Assembly: GCF_003945595.2 (NCBI RefSeq)
Contig: NW_024104378.1
Coordinates: 434,001-498,000, forward strand
Direction: 5' to 3'
Origin: Pipra filicauda
Taxonomy: Eukaryota > Chordata > Aves > Passeriformes > Pipridae
DNA length: 64,000 nt
A model generated the notes under the pieces. The model saw nothing but the letters and a program-made list of their open reading frames with translations, was not told the DNA's origin and did not search any database. The translations under genes and the position numbers were made by a program. The number at the start of each line of letters is the position of its first letter. The first letter of the stretch is position 1. Of this stretch, positions 43,801 through 54,995 are shown in pieces.

Positions 43801-46800
43801 TCCGGTTACAGCTTGCACGGCCAGAGCCAGGCACCTAGCCTGGAGCAGCAAGAGCACCCCAAAATGGGGCAGAGCACCCAAGGGTGTTCACTGCGCTGAG
43901 GGGGGGCCATTGGGGTTGTGTCCACCTGCGTGACCTTGAGCGCCTGGGTGCCACAAGCACAGCATCCCTGTGACCTGCTGGCATTGCCAGGCAGGGCTGG
44001 CACAGCACAGCACCCAGCCCTGCACTAGCGAGCTCAAGCTGGGTGCCAGCACCCCATAACTGCCCATCCCACAGTCACAGCTGTTTGGTGCAATCCCTAC
44101 GGCAACACCGGAGCAAACACGGGCACTCCTCCACAGCTGAGTCATCCCAGCCCATACAAGGTGCCGTGATGGCTGAGCCTTCACCGTGGCCAAACCTGCC
44201 CCAAACTGGGTCCCCAGCCACCAGGGATGCCCCCATGCCAAGCCCCCGTGTCCCAGGCTGTGCCCAGGGGAAGAGTCAAGGACCAGCTGCTGTGCCCCAG
44301 GGAGGAGACAGGGACCAGGGATCAGCCACGGGGAGGCTGGTGGGAGCCATTGGGATGTCCCAGTGGCACCGGGGTTGGCTCTCACCCGCTCAGGGAAGCC
44401 CAGGAACTCCGGTCTCTGGCTGTAGGAGGCAGGGTAGGTCTTGGGCATGAGGCGGCACAGGCACAAGGAGATGACTGAGATCAGCAGGATGCCAACATCA
44501 GGTGCCACAAGACGCACCACGTTGGGAATGTCGCTCGAATACAGCCTGGTGGGGGAGAGTGGAGCAGGGGAGGGCTCAGAGGTGGCACCCCCACCATTGC
44601 CAACCCTCAGGTGCCCACCACCGGAGTACCCTTACCTTGTAACCCCAACGTGCTCAAAAAGGACCTCCCAGGAGCTGCCTGCAGGGAAGAAGGGAGGGGC
44701 ACTGAGACCCTGCGTGGGCAGGCTCCAAGCCCACCCAGAGCACCCACCCCATGGGGAGAACACCTCACATCCATGGGGGTGCAGGTCAGGGTCTGTGCCC
44801 AGTGCAGTGGGCACTCAGCAGGCCCCTTGGAATGGCACAGGATGTGCCCAGAGCTGGGCACATGTATGGGACCCTGCAGAGTCTCATCAGCCCCTGAGCA
44901 CCCAGCAGGACGGGGTCCCACATGTCACCAGCTCGAGGGTTCAGCCCCAGAGCACCACGGGGAGCAGAGGTATGGGTGGCTGAGGGTGGGCATAGGCATC
45001 CCCGTACTCACAGTTGGGCTCCCGCAGCCAATTCCAAGCAGGAATTGTGTACAGGCCTATCTGGAAAACCAAGTGGGCAAGGACGAAGAGGCTGCTGGTT
45101 GCCAGCAGACATTTGAGGATGCATCCAGCATGACCTGCAAGACATGGGCAACCTGTCACACATGGCCTGAGGCAGCCCCGGGGACACCAGTATCCCCAGT
45201 GGAGACCCAGCACCCTCGGGAAGAGCTGGTAAGAGTGCACTGTGCCCAGAGATGCCAGGGGTCTGCCCCAGGGACAGGGACCCACCAGGGCTTTGACCAC
45301 CTCACCATGCACCCAACACAGCCCAAGAGCACCCTGAGAGCATTACTGGGGAAACTGAGGCATGGGGTGGTGCAGGGAGCCAAAGCCCAGGGCCACCCTC
45401 CCTCCCCTGTCCCTGCAGCACCCAGCTGGCACCGGGCGCTTCCCTGGCCCCACTGTACAGGGACCACATTCAGATGCAGTCAGCATCCCCTTTCCTGGTG
45501 GAAGGTCCTATTAGGGGGCTCCAGGGGGTCCCCCACACTCTGAGTCCTGTCAGACCTTCCACCAGCTGCAGTCATGCCCCCATCCCACCCGGCTCCCTGG
45601 GCCATGTGCCCATTTTCCTGACCGTGGGCAGGCAGTGAGCCCACTACAGCTGTGAGCCGGCCGGGGGCGGCCCCGGGCCAACAGCTTTCCCTCCTGCCTG
45701 TTTTTTCCTGTAAATCCAGTCGAAGGCTTTCGGCAGCACCGGGATCCAGGGCTGTGCGAGCCCATGAAATATTCAGAGGGCAAAGCTTTTAGCTGTGGCC
45801 GTGCCAGGCGCTGGGGGCAGGTGTTACAGCCTGGCACGGTGGGGATACGGGCACCCAGTGCCCACCTGCACCCACCGTGACACGTCCCCCAGGCAGAGGG
45901 GCTGCTCATGGTGTGCCCACCTGGCAGGCACTGCCCAGCCCTGAGGTTTTTAGGTTAATAAGGCTCCAAACTGGCCATTTCAGGAGGGCTATTAATAGCC
46001 ACACTGGGTTATAATTAACGGAGTGAGGCTCCATGCAGAGAAACCACAGGGCAGGAGGGCAGGTGCCCGCTGGAGGGGGGCTGACAGGTCCCCTGCTGCC
46101 CACCCCATCCTGCTCACTCCTTGCATCCCGTGATGAGCCCCTTACCTGTGGCAGAGCCCCGTTTGGGTCCTGAGAACCAGGGTAGGATCAGCAGAAAGAG
46201 CAGGTACACCAGGGAGAAGACATTGAAGCGGAAAATGCAGGCTGGGGGCAGAGGGACAGGGTTAGGGATAGGGATGCAATGGGAGGGCTCCCTGCTGCAC
46301 CCCCCTGCCCTGGGGATCCCCAAAAGAGAGGCACCAAAATGGCAGGTGATTCTGGGGTAATTCCAGGTAGGACAGGGGGTCGAGTTCCCCCCAGGGATGC
46401 TGATGGGAAAAGAGGGACACAGGCTGGGTCACTCCCAGTGACCCACATGGGTGCCACAGAGAGGGGGGACACCAAAAGTCCCAAATACGTGGGGACTAGA
46501 TCCATGACCAAAATCTGCTGTGTTTCCACATCATTCCCACAAAACCACACTTTAAAGGGACCCCTGCGGCCAGGCTGGGACCCACACCCATGACCCCCCC
46601 CCAGGGCTGGCACAGCCCTTCACCTGCACCCAGCCCCACTCTGGGTGTGCCACCAGCTCGGCACCTTCCCCCTCACTTATTTTTAGACCTAAATTACAGC
46701 TTGTTTGGAGGAATGAAACCGTCGGAGGAGCTGGGTCAAGCCAGCGCCCTGCAGAGCTGCCGCCAGCGACAGGAACAGGGATGAGGACAGGGATAGCACA

Positions 46801-49800
46801 GAGGGGACATGGTGGGGCAGCTGCCACCCCGGCTGGGACAGAGCGTTCCTGTCACTGTATGAACAGTGACAGACACCAGCACATGCACCAGCATGAGCCG
46901 GGAGCATCCACAGGGCAAGCACAAGGCCACGGTGATGGGCACCCACCAAATGAGTGCCTGACTGGAGAGGGGGAGTCACGGGGGGCTGAGCTATGTCACT
47001 GTGCCCCTGCTCCAGGCAGTCCCAGGGCATCCCTCCATCCCCTGTCCCGCAAACCACAGGGACACATCCCTGCGCTCCCACCCAGCAGCAGATGAACCCC
47101 ACTCTGGGTAGGGAAATCCCTCTGAAACAGCCCAGGGAGGGGACAGTCACAGGGAACTAGTGCTGGGGACCGACTCTGAGCAGCCAGGGCAAGGACCTGC
47201 TCCCCTTGGCACCTCACTTGGGGAGGGCCCAGAGGACAGCCCCTGGTCTGTGAGGCTGGAGGGGTGAGGGGAGGCCGGCTGGGCGCCAGGGACGTGCTCA
47301 CCGCCACAGCCCGGCACGGCCCTTCCTGTGTTTACGAGGTTTCAGTGGGACAACACATCCTGAGGTGGGGAACAGCACCACTGGGGGGGACACGGTGCAG
47401 CCCCCTGTGAGCTGCCCAGCACCCCAGGGCATCCTCAGAGGGTGCAGGGGCAGTGGGAGGGAGTACCCAGGAATGCACTCAGGGCACATCCCACGCAGCA
47501 CCTAGTGGGGCTAAAACTGGTCCCTGTTCCTGCAATGGGGTCTCCATCTGTCCCCAGTGCCAGGAAGTGCAGCCAGACCACGAGCAGGGTTGGGGGGCAC
47601 GGGAAGCCCAGGGTGGGGGGGCACCAGGACCATCACCCACCAGCCACCTCCCCACGGTGACCCCAGGACGCGTCACCTCCTGCAGGCTGCTGAGGGTTGC
47701 TGGCTGTGTTTCGGCACACCATGATCTCATGGAGCAAATATTCCCCTTCCCGCGCCAACGGGGCCGAGAGGAGCCTTCCCGGCACGGGGGCGAGACACTG
47801 CTCCAGCTTCCGTGGGAGCCAGTCAGGCCCCGCTTGGCCACTGGCACCCCCATCCCAGCACCCACCCACCCTAGTGTCCACCTTTTGGGTGAACCAGCCC
47901 CACCGTGAGCCCCCAGCCCAGCCATGGACACGTCAGGGGTGCTGGCAGCACAGAGGGCACCACAGAGCCCTGCTGGCATTGCTGGGGGTCCCACAGAGAA
48001 CAGGGACTGTGGGCTCCGTGGGGAGACCCACAGGCATTGCGGAGCACCAGGGGAGCACACATATGCTGACCCACTTTTTTGGTGCCACCAGCACCCACGA
48101 GCAGTTCACCCTCCACCCCAGCTCAAGGCATCACCAGGACAGCTCCTGGCAGGGTGGCCAGCTTCAACTAGGGGTCAAGAATGAAAAAGAGAGGGGAAAA
48201 CAGGTGGTTACTGTGCCAGCATGGCACAGCCTGGTTTGGGAGCACCCACGGTGCCTAGCTTGGCACTCTCAGAGCTGCACCGGGGTGTGCCGTGCCAGCG
48301 GTGCGTGGGTGCTCCGTCCTGCAGTCAGAGGGAACCGGTTCCCCGCAGTGCTGACAGCGAGAAAGTGCCGGCACAGGGAGAAAAACCAGTTTGGCATGTG
48401 GGGAGAGTGTGGTGGGGAGAACAAACCTGCCCTCCTGCACCCACCGTCCCCACGAGGAGTGCTGGGTGGGTGGGTGCAGTGCCGTGGCACCCACCATTCC
48501 CCTCCCTATGCAAGCAGCACCCAAACCCACAACACCTCGGGGTCTCACTGGGGCCTGCATCGAGAATATACCTTATATCCCAAGCCAGTTATCCTGGATT
48601 GGTGCCCCAAATTCCCCCTCGTGACCCCAGGAGCATCCAGATCAGCTCCCATGGAGTTCACCAGCAGCGCTGGCAGCACATCAAATATTAATGATATAAA
48701 TGAGCTGGGAGGAGGATAAATCACAGAGCCGGGGAGCTGGCTGAGATGTGCCAGGGTTCATCCATGCCAGCCTTTAATTTCCCCGTGGGAGGGGAAGGGG
48801 GTCATTGGGAACCCCAGGGATCCATCAACAAGATGGGGGCAGCCAGGAAGAATCGGTGCCAGAGGCCACCGCACTGGGAAGGGCAGCTGTGCCAGAGGAT
48901 TGGGGTTTGATGTAGCCCCTTCCCTGCAAACCAGGTGCCATCCTGCACCCACCCAGCTTCCAGGATCGATCCATTCTCAAGTAGATGGGGAAGGGGGCTC
49001 CCCAGACCCACCCCAGTGCTGGCAGAGCCCCACACACCAGCCTTTCACCATCACTGGTGTGCACACAGTGCTTGGCACTGGCGCAGCCGCTGCTCTGTGG
49101 GGACCTGCTGCCACTTGGGATTAATTAGAAGAGCTCTTTAATTCCCTGCCCTGCTCATTGACATGAGTCCGTTACCAGCTGCCAGAGCCGAGCAGCTCTG
49201 CCAAGCTGCCTCCCAGTTAACCTGCCCCAACTGGGGTGCCCAGGGAGCCTGACAGGGTCTCCAGAGTGTCACTTTGCACCAAGGACCCCACACTCTTCAC
49301 CCACCCGCTGGCTGCAAACCACAGGCAGGGTGATGAATCCCAGCCACTGAGCCTTTCCCCATCCCAAAATCCCATCAGTCCCAAAGCAGCAAGCTCCTGG
49401 GCTAGCAGAGCCAGCCACCAGCATATTCCCAGCCCCAACTCTGTCTTCTCCTTCCGGGAAGAGGGAACAGCCCCACCGGTTCACCCGCGGTATCCTGTTT
49501 TTGTGGAAAGTTAATCCCAATCCCACCAGCTCCCCGCCCTGCTCCCCAGGGATGCCGCAGGAGATGCCCCAGGCTCCGGGCTGGGTGCCAGTGGGTACCA
49601 CAGCTGCCAGCCTGGGAAATCCCAGCACCAGCCAGGAGCTCGTGCTATGGGACAGGGAATGTAGTGGCTTGGGTGACAGGTGCCATCCCAGCGCTAGGGG
49701 ACACTCCCCCATGCCATGGTTGCAGCCCTTGGGACCCCCAGAGCCATGGGTTCAGCACTGGGACACTCGTGCACATATCAGGACCCACATTCCCATCACA

Positions 49801-52763
49801 CAAGGACATTCCCAGATGCCCCATAATATTCCCCACGGGGGCATGAAGGTGTCTGCCATATGGCAGTGCCAAGCAGTGTCCAAACCCTACTCTCCTCACC
49901 CAGGGGGGCCCTCTGCACCCCTGGGGAGCCCCCCACGGTGTCAGCCACCTCAGTGGGGCTGTGGGGGGCTCAGTCATGGGGAGATGGGCACCCTGGGCAG
50001 GCAGGAGCTGGCCCTGTGCCTCCATCCCATCCCCCTCCACCCGGGGAGGAAGCAGCAGTTATTGCTCTTGGAGACAGTGGTGGCTTTGCTTTTTTTTTTA
50101 TAGAGTTTTTTTCCCTCCTCTATTTTATTTCCCTTCGTTTTATAAAAAGCACCTGACCGCAGGAGGCAGCTGCCTGCAGCCCACACACCCACTGGCACCC
50201 AGCTGGGCACCGGACCCTGCAGCATCCAGGACCCCCGGGGACCCCCCCAGCATCCTGGCTGGGCAAGGGTAGGGCTGTGTCCTCACATCAGGACCCCCAG
50301 TTCAGGGGGCACTGCAGCCGCAGGGAGGGGGGTCCACCCTCACCCATCGCTTCTGCCCAAGCACCACTGAACCACAGATCAGCATGGCCAGGACTGTCAC
50401 CCAGCCTAGGGGTGCCTGGTCCCCCCACCTGTGGGCTGTGCCCCCTCCTCCAATGGCTCCGAACACCCCAGAATCCCACTAGGCAGGATGGAGTCAAGGC
50501 GGGGATACAGCCCCTGGCGTGGCTGGGACCCCCACCATAGGGGTCTGTGCCTGTGCCAGCTGTGGGAAGTGGGGGGACTGCCATGGCCACCCCAGGCCAC
50601 GCCGTGGGGCTCAACTCCTGCCTCTCCAATTGCCCCGAGCTGGCTGGGAGCTGCAAACAAACATCCTCCGGACGTTTGGGAAGAGCCTAATTGCCAGGGA
50701 AGGAAGGGCTGCAGGCGGGTCCTGCTCCAGGGCTCTTGTTCCCACCCAGGTGCAGCGGGACAAGCCACATTCCCCCCCGTGCCTCAGATTCCCACGGGTG
50801 CAGGTGCGAGAGCCCCCAGACCCTGCTGAGTCACCCCATTTTCCCAAGTGGCTGGAGCAGAAGGGAGTCCCCGCCCAAGTGGGGCCCCAAATTTAAACAA
50901 GCCACCTACAAGCTCACCAGGGAGACATCAAGACAACCAATATCCCCAGTTGTGGGAGACAGGCTGTACCCAGCATGTCCTGTGCTGGAGTGGGGTGAAG
51001 AGGCAAGCAAGTCTGGCATGATCTGGGGCCAAATCAGCATTATTGGGAAATGAGGGCCCCATGAGAGGCTGCGCCCGGCGGCCACGTGTCACCCTGGGCA
51101 CCCATGGGATGCACCCAGCAGCTCCTGCGCCCCGGCCCAGCTGTTGCACCCCCTGTCCAGGGAGCACAGCCCCTTCTTCCCAACCCTGTTTGTGGGCTGG
51201 GTTATAATTAACCTCCTCACATCCTGCACGATGCTCTGAGTCACTGCCCTAGCAAACCAAAGAAAAAGCAGCTTTTTCAAGAGTCACTGACTTCCTCTGC
51301 CAGCGAGGCTTTGCCCCGCGCCACTGGCACAGCTGGCACCCTAAAACCCAGCCCTGCTGCCCAAAACACAGCCGAGAACAGGGTTGCTTGGCTGTGGGCA
51401 CATCCCTCTCTCTGGGTGACACTACCTCAAGAGTCATACTAAGGCTACCCCAAAAGCCATGCCAGGACTTCCCAGGGTTCAGACCCCCGGTGTAGGTCGT
51501 GTGATCCTGGTGTTGGCGGCAGCCCGACTTAGCCCATGCCCGGCACAAGGAGCCCGTTGAACAATCCTGTTTATAGAGAGGTTTTTCCTTTGCGTCTACG
51601 CAAACGGAGAGTCCCCGAAGCAGCTCCGGAGCAGCGGGGGTTCAAAGAGCCGATTCTTGTCCTGCGCGTCCCGGGACACGGGGATTTTCCAGGCCGGTGG
51701 CCAGCCGGTTGCCTCGGTGGGTGGCACATCTGCCATCAAAGGCCAGCCGTGCCTGGAAGGGGCCGGTGGCAGCCTGGGGACCAGCGGGGGCTGGGGTGGG
51801 CACCTTGCTCCCCAGGATGTACCCGGGCACGGAGGGTGCCAGCTGCCCCTCCGGTATCGCCCATCCTGGGCCCTCAGCACCCTCCTCCCCCCCGCCTTGC
51901 AACAACAGCAGATCGAGTGGGGTGACACGGCAGTGCTCAAACTGGGTCACTTCGCCCCCAGCCGGTGCCCAGTGACGGGGCCGGTGGGGGACACACACAC
52001 GACACACACGCACCTCTCCTCCCCACCAGCCCAGGGAAAGTCTCGGCGTTACCCGCGAGTCGTCTCGGTCATGCGAGGGGGGGGACATAGGGTGATCGCC
52101 CCGTGGGGGCACAGCACCACCCCCCCGTCCGTCCACCGACCCCCCGGAGTCACCGGCGGCTCCTCCCGGGTCGGCTTCTCCCCACCCCCCGGGGCTTCAT
52201 GGATGGAGGATTCCAGTCGCCCCTCAGTTCATGCGCGGGGGGAACTTCCCCCGCCACCAGCTCCACGCGCGGGGGGGGCCCCGCACCTCTCGGTTCACGC
52301 ATGGGGGGGAACTTCCCGCGCCCCTCAGTCCACGCGTGGGGGGGGACTCCTGCACCCCGCAGTCACCGGCGAGCGGCCGCAGCAGCCGGTACAGCCGCGG
52401 GCTCACGCGTGGGGGGACCCCCGCGCCACCCGCTCCACGCGCGGAAGGACCCGCCACGTCCTCGCACTGGAGGGATCCCCTCGCCACCCGGTTCACGCGT
52501 TGGGGGATCCCCCCGCCACCCGGTTCACGCGTGGGAGAGTCTCCCGCGTCACGCGCGGGGGGTCCCGCCCGGTTCACACCGCGGGATCTTCTCGCCACCC
52601 GCTCCACTTGCGGGGCGACCCAGCCGCTCCACGCCTGGGGGGCATCCTCCCGCCACCCGCTCCACGTTTGGGGGGGGGCCCCCCGCGCCCCGCACTCACC
52701 GGCGAGCAGGGAGAGCGGCAGCACCAGCCAGTAGAGCCCCGCTAAAAACACCCGCAGCTGCAT
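28720..52763 (-). CDS. PIEZO1: PIEZO1 mechanosensitive cation channel, 49 coding exons, 2652 aa
   Basis: All 49 exons found here splice in one frame from ATG 52761-52763 to the stop at 28720-28722, giving 2652 aa (human 2521). The N-terminus [20 protein letters not shown] and the C-terminus [10 protein letters not shown] are diagnostic. The protein is a plasma-membrane homotrimer opened by membrane tension: many four-helix repeats form curved blades, and the C-terminal anchor, outer helix, cap and inner helix form the pore. Visible hallmarks are the [12 protein letters not shown] motif (PFxxExxxxxxW), the lysine cluster [12 protein letters not shown], and the pore-end IMFEELP. Most of the extra length comes from in-frame repeats in exons 9, 21 and 35. 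Intron 1 is about 6.5 kb; the other introns are short, typical of a compact avian gene. Exon coordinates are in the three block entries that follow. Confidence 0.97.
29266..29750 (+). repeat. 103-bp tandem array filling PIEZO1 intron 47
   Basis: The landmark catgtcctcc recurs at 29346, 29449, 29552 and 29654 (103, 103, 102). Units also carry 'gtggcaccatcagggca' and 'gctggtgtgtccccagtgct'. About 4.5 units; the first abuts exon 48. Confidence 0.9.
33447..33540 (-). repeat. PIEZO1: In-frame 12-bp repeat in PIEZO1 exon 35 (Gln/Pro/Glu tract)
   Basis: The exon reads [19 protein letters not shown] and then [12 protein letters not shown], four-residue units over about 31 codons. It lies in the poorly conserved cytosolic loop before the AGELLLIR segment. 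Confidence 0.85.
36505..36785 (+). repeat. About 30-bp minisatellite in PIEZO1 intron 24
   Basis: Units such as 'gtccataccccaaagggtc' and 'catcccaggggagcatccc' alternate about eight times. Confidence 0.8.
38100..38342 (-). repeat. PIEZO1: Coding minisatellite in PIEZO1 exon 21, 81 codons
   Basis: On the coding strand the tract is an imperfect hexanucleotide array of the type GGGACA/CGGACA. It is in frame and encodes Asp-, Thr-, Arg-, Gly- and Met-rich sequence such as [20 protein letters not shown]. It interrupts conserved PIEZO1 sequence between [20 protein letters not shown] and [19 protein letters not shown], where human has a short ordinary linker. Exon 21 (453 bp) stays open, has normal splice sites and a length divisible by three. 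By the positive-inside rule the loop is probably cytosolic. Confidence 0.92.
38465..38725 (+). repeat. About 58-bp array in PIEZO1 intron 20, edge on exon 21
   Basis: 'ggtggtcctcc'-like starts occur at 38465 (last 7 bases inside exon 21), 38530, 38588, 38643 and 38702. Units share 'agggaatgttcaggaccatg' and 'caccaggcatcccccc'. The array runs to within about 6 bases of exon 20's donor side. Confidence 0.8.
39380..40062 (+). repeat. About 60-bp minisatellite filling PIEZO1 intron 17
   Basis: About 11 diverged units built on 'ccataccctcccagc', 'ttcctggcttggagga' and 'caccccaatccatc' occupy nearly the whole intron. Confidence 0.85.
41997..42119 (-). repeat. PIEZO1: In-frame 21-bp repeat at the end of PIEZO1 exon 9
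   Basis: Six seven-residue units read [35 protein letters not shown] and MAEVTE. The tract covers 41 codons and ends exactly at the exon 9 donor (gtgggtc). It replaces a variable linker in mammals. Confidence 0.9.
42915..43370 (+). repeat. About 30-bp minisatellite in PIEZO1 intron 6
   Basis: Roughly 14 units of 'cttggaccaagcatccctcc' type, with variants ggactgagc and ggattgta. Confidence 0.85.
46242..52229. other. PIEZO1: PIEZO1 intron 1, mostly unique sequence
   Basis: The only large intron of the gene (46242-52699). I find no exon, RNA gene or transposon in it. Small conserved-looking A+T blocks such as 'ggttataattaacggagtga' near 46008 and 'gggttataattaacctcctc' near 51200 could be regulatory, but this is not shown. 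Long open frames here (for example 47697-48719) lack any recognisable protein. Confidence 0.6.
52230..52690 (+). repeat. CpG-rich 40-45-bp minisatellite beside PIEZO1 exon 1
   Basis: About ten units built on 'ccacccggttcacgcgtggg' and 'gggatccccccgccacccg' run up to the exon 1 donor. One unit contains a near copy of the exon 1 edge itself: 52355-52374 matches 52688-52707 at about 19 of 20 bases. Confidence 0.85.
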
Positions 52764-53045
52764 CCCGTCCGGCGGCGGCGGCGGGGGACCGGCCCGAGCC
52801 GCTCCGAGCCGTTCCGCCCCGCCGGGGCTGGGCAGGCCCCGCTGCCCGGTGCCGGTGCCGCTGCCCGGTCCCGCGGCGCTCCGAGGCGCTGCCCCCGCCC
52901 CGCGCCCGCCGCTTTATAAAGCGGCACCGCCCGCCCCCCCCGCGGGGCCGGCGCGGCCCCAGCGCCTCCCGCCGGCACCGCGCCCGCCACTGCTGACACG
53001 AGTGGGCCGCGCTCAGCACCGGCCCCGCTGCCTCCCGGGTCCCGG
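52764..53045 (-). promoter_or_regulatory. PIEZO1: PIEZO1 CpG-island promoter
   Basis: Very GC-rich sequence upstream of the PIEZO1 ATG, including 'cgccgctttataaagcggca' around 52907-52926. This palindrome contains a TATAAA-like core on both strands and could be the TATA element. Confidence 0.5.
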
Positions 53046-54780
53046 GGAAAAATATCAAGCTAAAAAAATTAAAAAAAAAAAAAAAAGCTGATGTGTTTCC
53101 TGTTTATTTTGTAAAGAAGAAGAAAAAAAAAAAAAAAAAGAAAAAGAAGAAGAAGCCAGAGCTAATTTTTGCAGAATTTTTGTTCTGGGTGCTCCAGGGC
53201 TGAGAGCTGCTGTACGGGAGTGAGGAGCTCCCGACTGCTCCCCCAGGAGCTGAGGTGCACCCCTGGAGCTGGGTGCTGTGTCCCTGGAACTGGGTGAATG
53301 ATCCTATATCCCTGGACCTGGGGGCATGATCCTATACCCCTGGAGCTGGATGCACAGTCCCATGTCCCCGGAGCTGGGTGCCCACTGCACACCCTGGGGA
53401 CCCAGAAACAGCCCCACACACCCATGGAGTTGGGAGCCCAGGTGAGGGGAGTTGGGGTCACATACCTCAGGAGCTGTGCTCACCTCTGCATCTCGAGCTG
53501 AGTTCCAGTGGGGCACTGGGCACAGCTGGTGGCATGGACAGCATGGCCAGTGACATAGGCAGCACCTGGCAGTGCTGGTAACCACCAGCCCCTAACAGAA
53601 ACCATCAACCCGTGAAATTCTCCACATTCCTTGGCTTCCCCGGACTTGTTTTCCCTACACAGTTAATAAACTGGCATCCAGCTGGCACACTGCTGGCCTG
53701 GTCCCCACACTCATCCCTGAGTTTCTTCCAGAATTTCAGTGGCTCTTCCCCCCACCCACATGTGCCCAAGCCCCAGCCATCTGGACACCTCTGCCCATGC
53801 CATAACCCCCCAAAACATGGGCAGGATGGGGCTCAGGACCCCCAACTGCATGTGTCCGTGGGGTTGGCAGGCACAGCCTCTCGTGGGAGCTGGGGTGGGC
53901 TGTGGCTGTCCAAATTACCCTGAGCATCCATCCTCGTTTCTGGGACCTGGAGGGATCCAGTTGTGTTAATTAAACACTTGTCATCGCCAAGACGTGAAGT
54001 TCACCGTGTCCGTGAGACCTGGATATGGGAATTACCACTGCAACCCTCCAGTGCATCCCCCCACCCGGAACAGATCCAGGAAAGGTGGTGCATGCCAATC
54101 CAGCTCCCAACCCAACCCTGAGCACCCGCAGCCAGGCTGGGAACGAAGGTTCTGGAAGTAAATGGGCACTGGGAATGGCACCCCAGAGCCCTGCCTCGCT
54201 CAGCCAAATCCGGCCTTGCTCAGGTTTTAAGGGAGATGCTGGAGACACTGCGGTTCCGTAATGTGCTGCGGGCACAGCCTGAGTGCCCAGGCAGGCAGTG
54301 GGTGATGGGCCAGAGCCTGCTCCCACTCCTGGGTACTGCCAACAGCACAGACACAGCGTGGGGACAGGGATGATGGTAGGGGGTGCTGCGGGTGCCTCCA
54401 GAGCCCCTCATTCCCATGGCTGGTCCCTAGAGGGACCTCATGCCACCATGGAGTTCGTAACAGAAGCCAGGCAAGGCTTGGCCCCATGCACATCGAGGAA
54501 AGCAGATTTGGAGTGACCAACATTCCAGATGTTACTTCCCTGCTTTTGCCCTGCTTTTACCCCACTCTCCCCCCGCTGAGGGTCCCCTCAGCTTGCAGTC
54601 CCCCGCACCAGTGGGAGTGGACAATCTCCATCTCTGCCCTTGATACATTAGCCGGCTCCTGACTCGGGCGCTGCGGCACCGGGAATGTCGGACCCCCCTC
54701 CCCCGGAGCTGTCCCGGCCGCCCTCGCAGCCGCGCAGGCCGCTCGGGCCCCACGTGCGGCCCCGCTCCGGGAGACGCGGC
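53046..54780. other. Spacer between PIEZO1 and CDT1
   Basis: It begins with A-rich simple sequence (about 53064-53153, runs of A with G), then a small repeat of 'cccctggagctggatgcac' type at 53225-53400. The rest is unique DNA in which I see no gene. Confidence 0.6.
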
Positions 54781-54995
54781 GCCTTTAAGAGCCCAGTGGC
54801 GCCAATTCCGTCCCACGTGACCGCCACCGGCCGCCCCGGTGGGCGGGGTTTCGACGCGCGGGCTCCCGCCAAGCGAGAACCGCGCGCGGGACCGAACCCG
54901 CGTGTCCCCGGGACCGGCACCGGGACCTGGCACCGGGATCGGCACCGGGATCGGCACCGGGATCGGCACCGGGACCCGGTACCGGGGGCGCCGCC
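54780..54995 (+). promoter_or_regulatory. CDT1: CDT1 promoter and 5' UTR: E2F-like sites, E-box, 12-bp repeats
   Basis: GTGGCGCCAAT at about 54796-54806 (reverse ATTGGCGCCAC) and the reverse of TTGGCGGGAGC at about 54864-54874 fit E2F sites. CACGTG is at 54814-54819. Mammalian CDT1 is an E2F target, so cell-cycle control is inferred. About 54914-54985, just before the ATG, repeats 'ggcaccgggatc' every 12 bases five to six times. Confidence 0.65.

Larger units (their letters stand above)
38731..52763 (-). other. PIEZO1: PIEZO1 exons 1-20 (N-terminal blade)
   Basis: Exons, 5' to 3': 52700-52763, 46146-46241, 45012-45134, 44636-44678, 44386-44545, 43401-43536, 42660-42873, 42365-42530, 41997-42194, 41810-41888, 41637-41728, 41285-41545, 41102-41210, 40805-40983, 40582-40730, 40204-40383, 40063-40130, 39201-39358, 38953-39129, 38731-38856. 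They encode residues 1 to about 926, mostly transmembrane helices of the peripheral blade. Conserved runs include [53 protein letters not shown] and [19 protein letters not shown]. The exon 5/6 junction region is shorter than in human; a small exon between 43536 and 44386 could be missing from the model. Confidence 0.93.

Noticed and set aside
43536..44386. Possible extra PIEZO1 exon between exons 5 and 6
   Set aside because: Human has more residues here, but exons 5 and 6 already join in phase and I found no segment with convincing splice sites and similarity.
47697..48719. 340-codon open frame in PIEZO1 intron 1
   Set aside because: Low-complexity composition, no recognisable motif, no splice or promoter context.
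51657..52745. 362-codon open frame on the plus strand
   Set aside because: Its sequence is read from the CpG-rich minisatellite in PIEZO1 intron 1 and has no domain.
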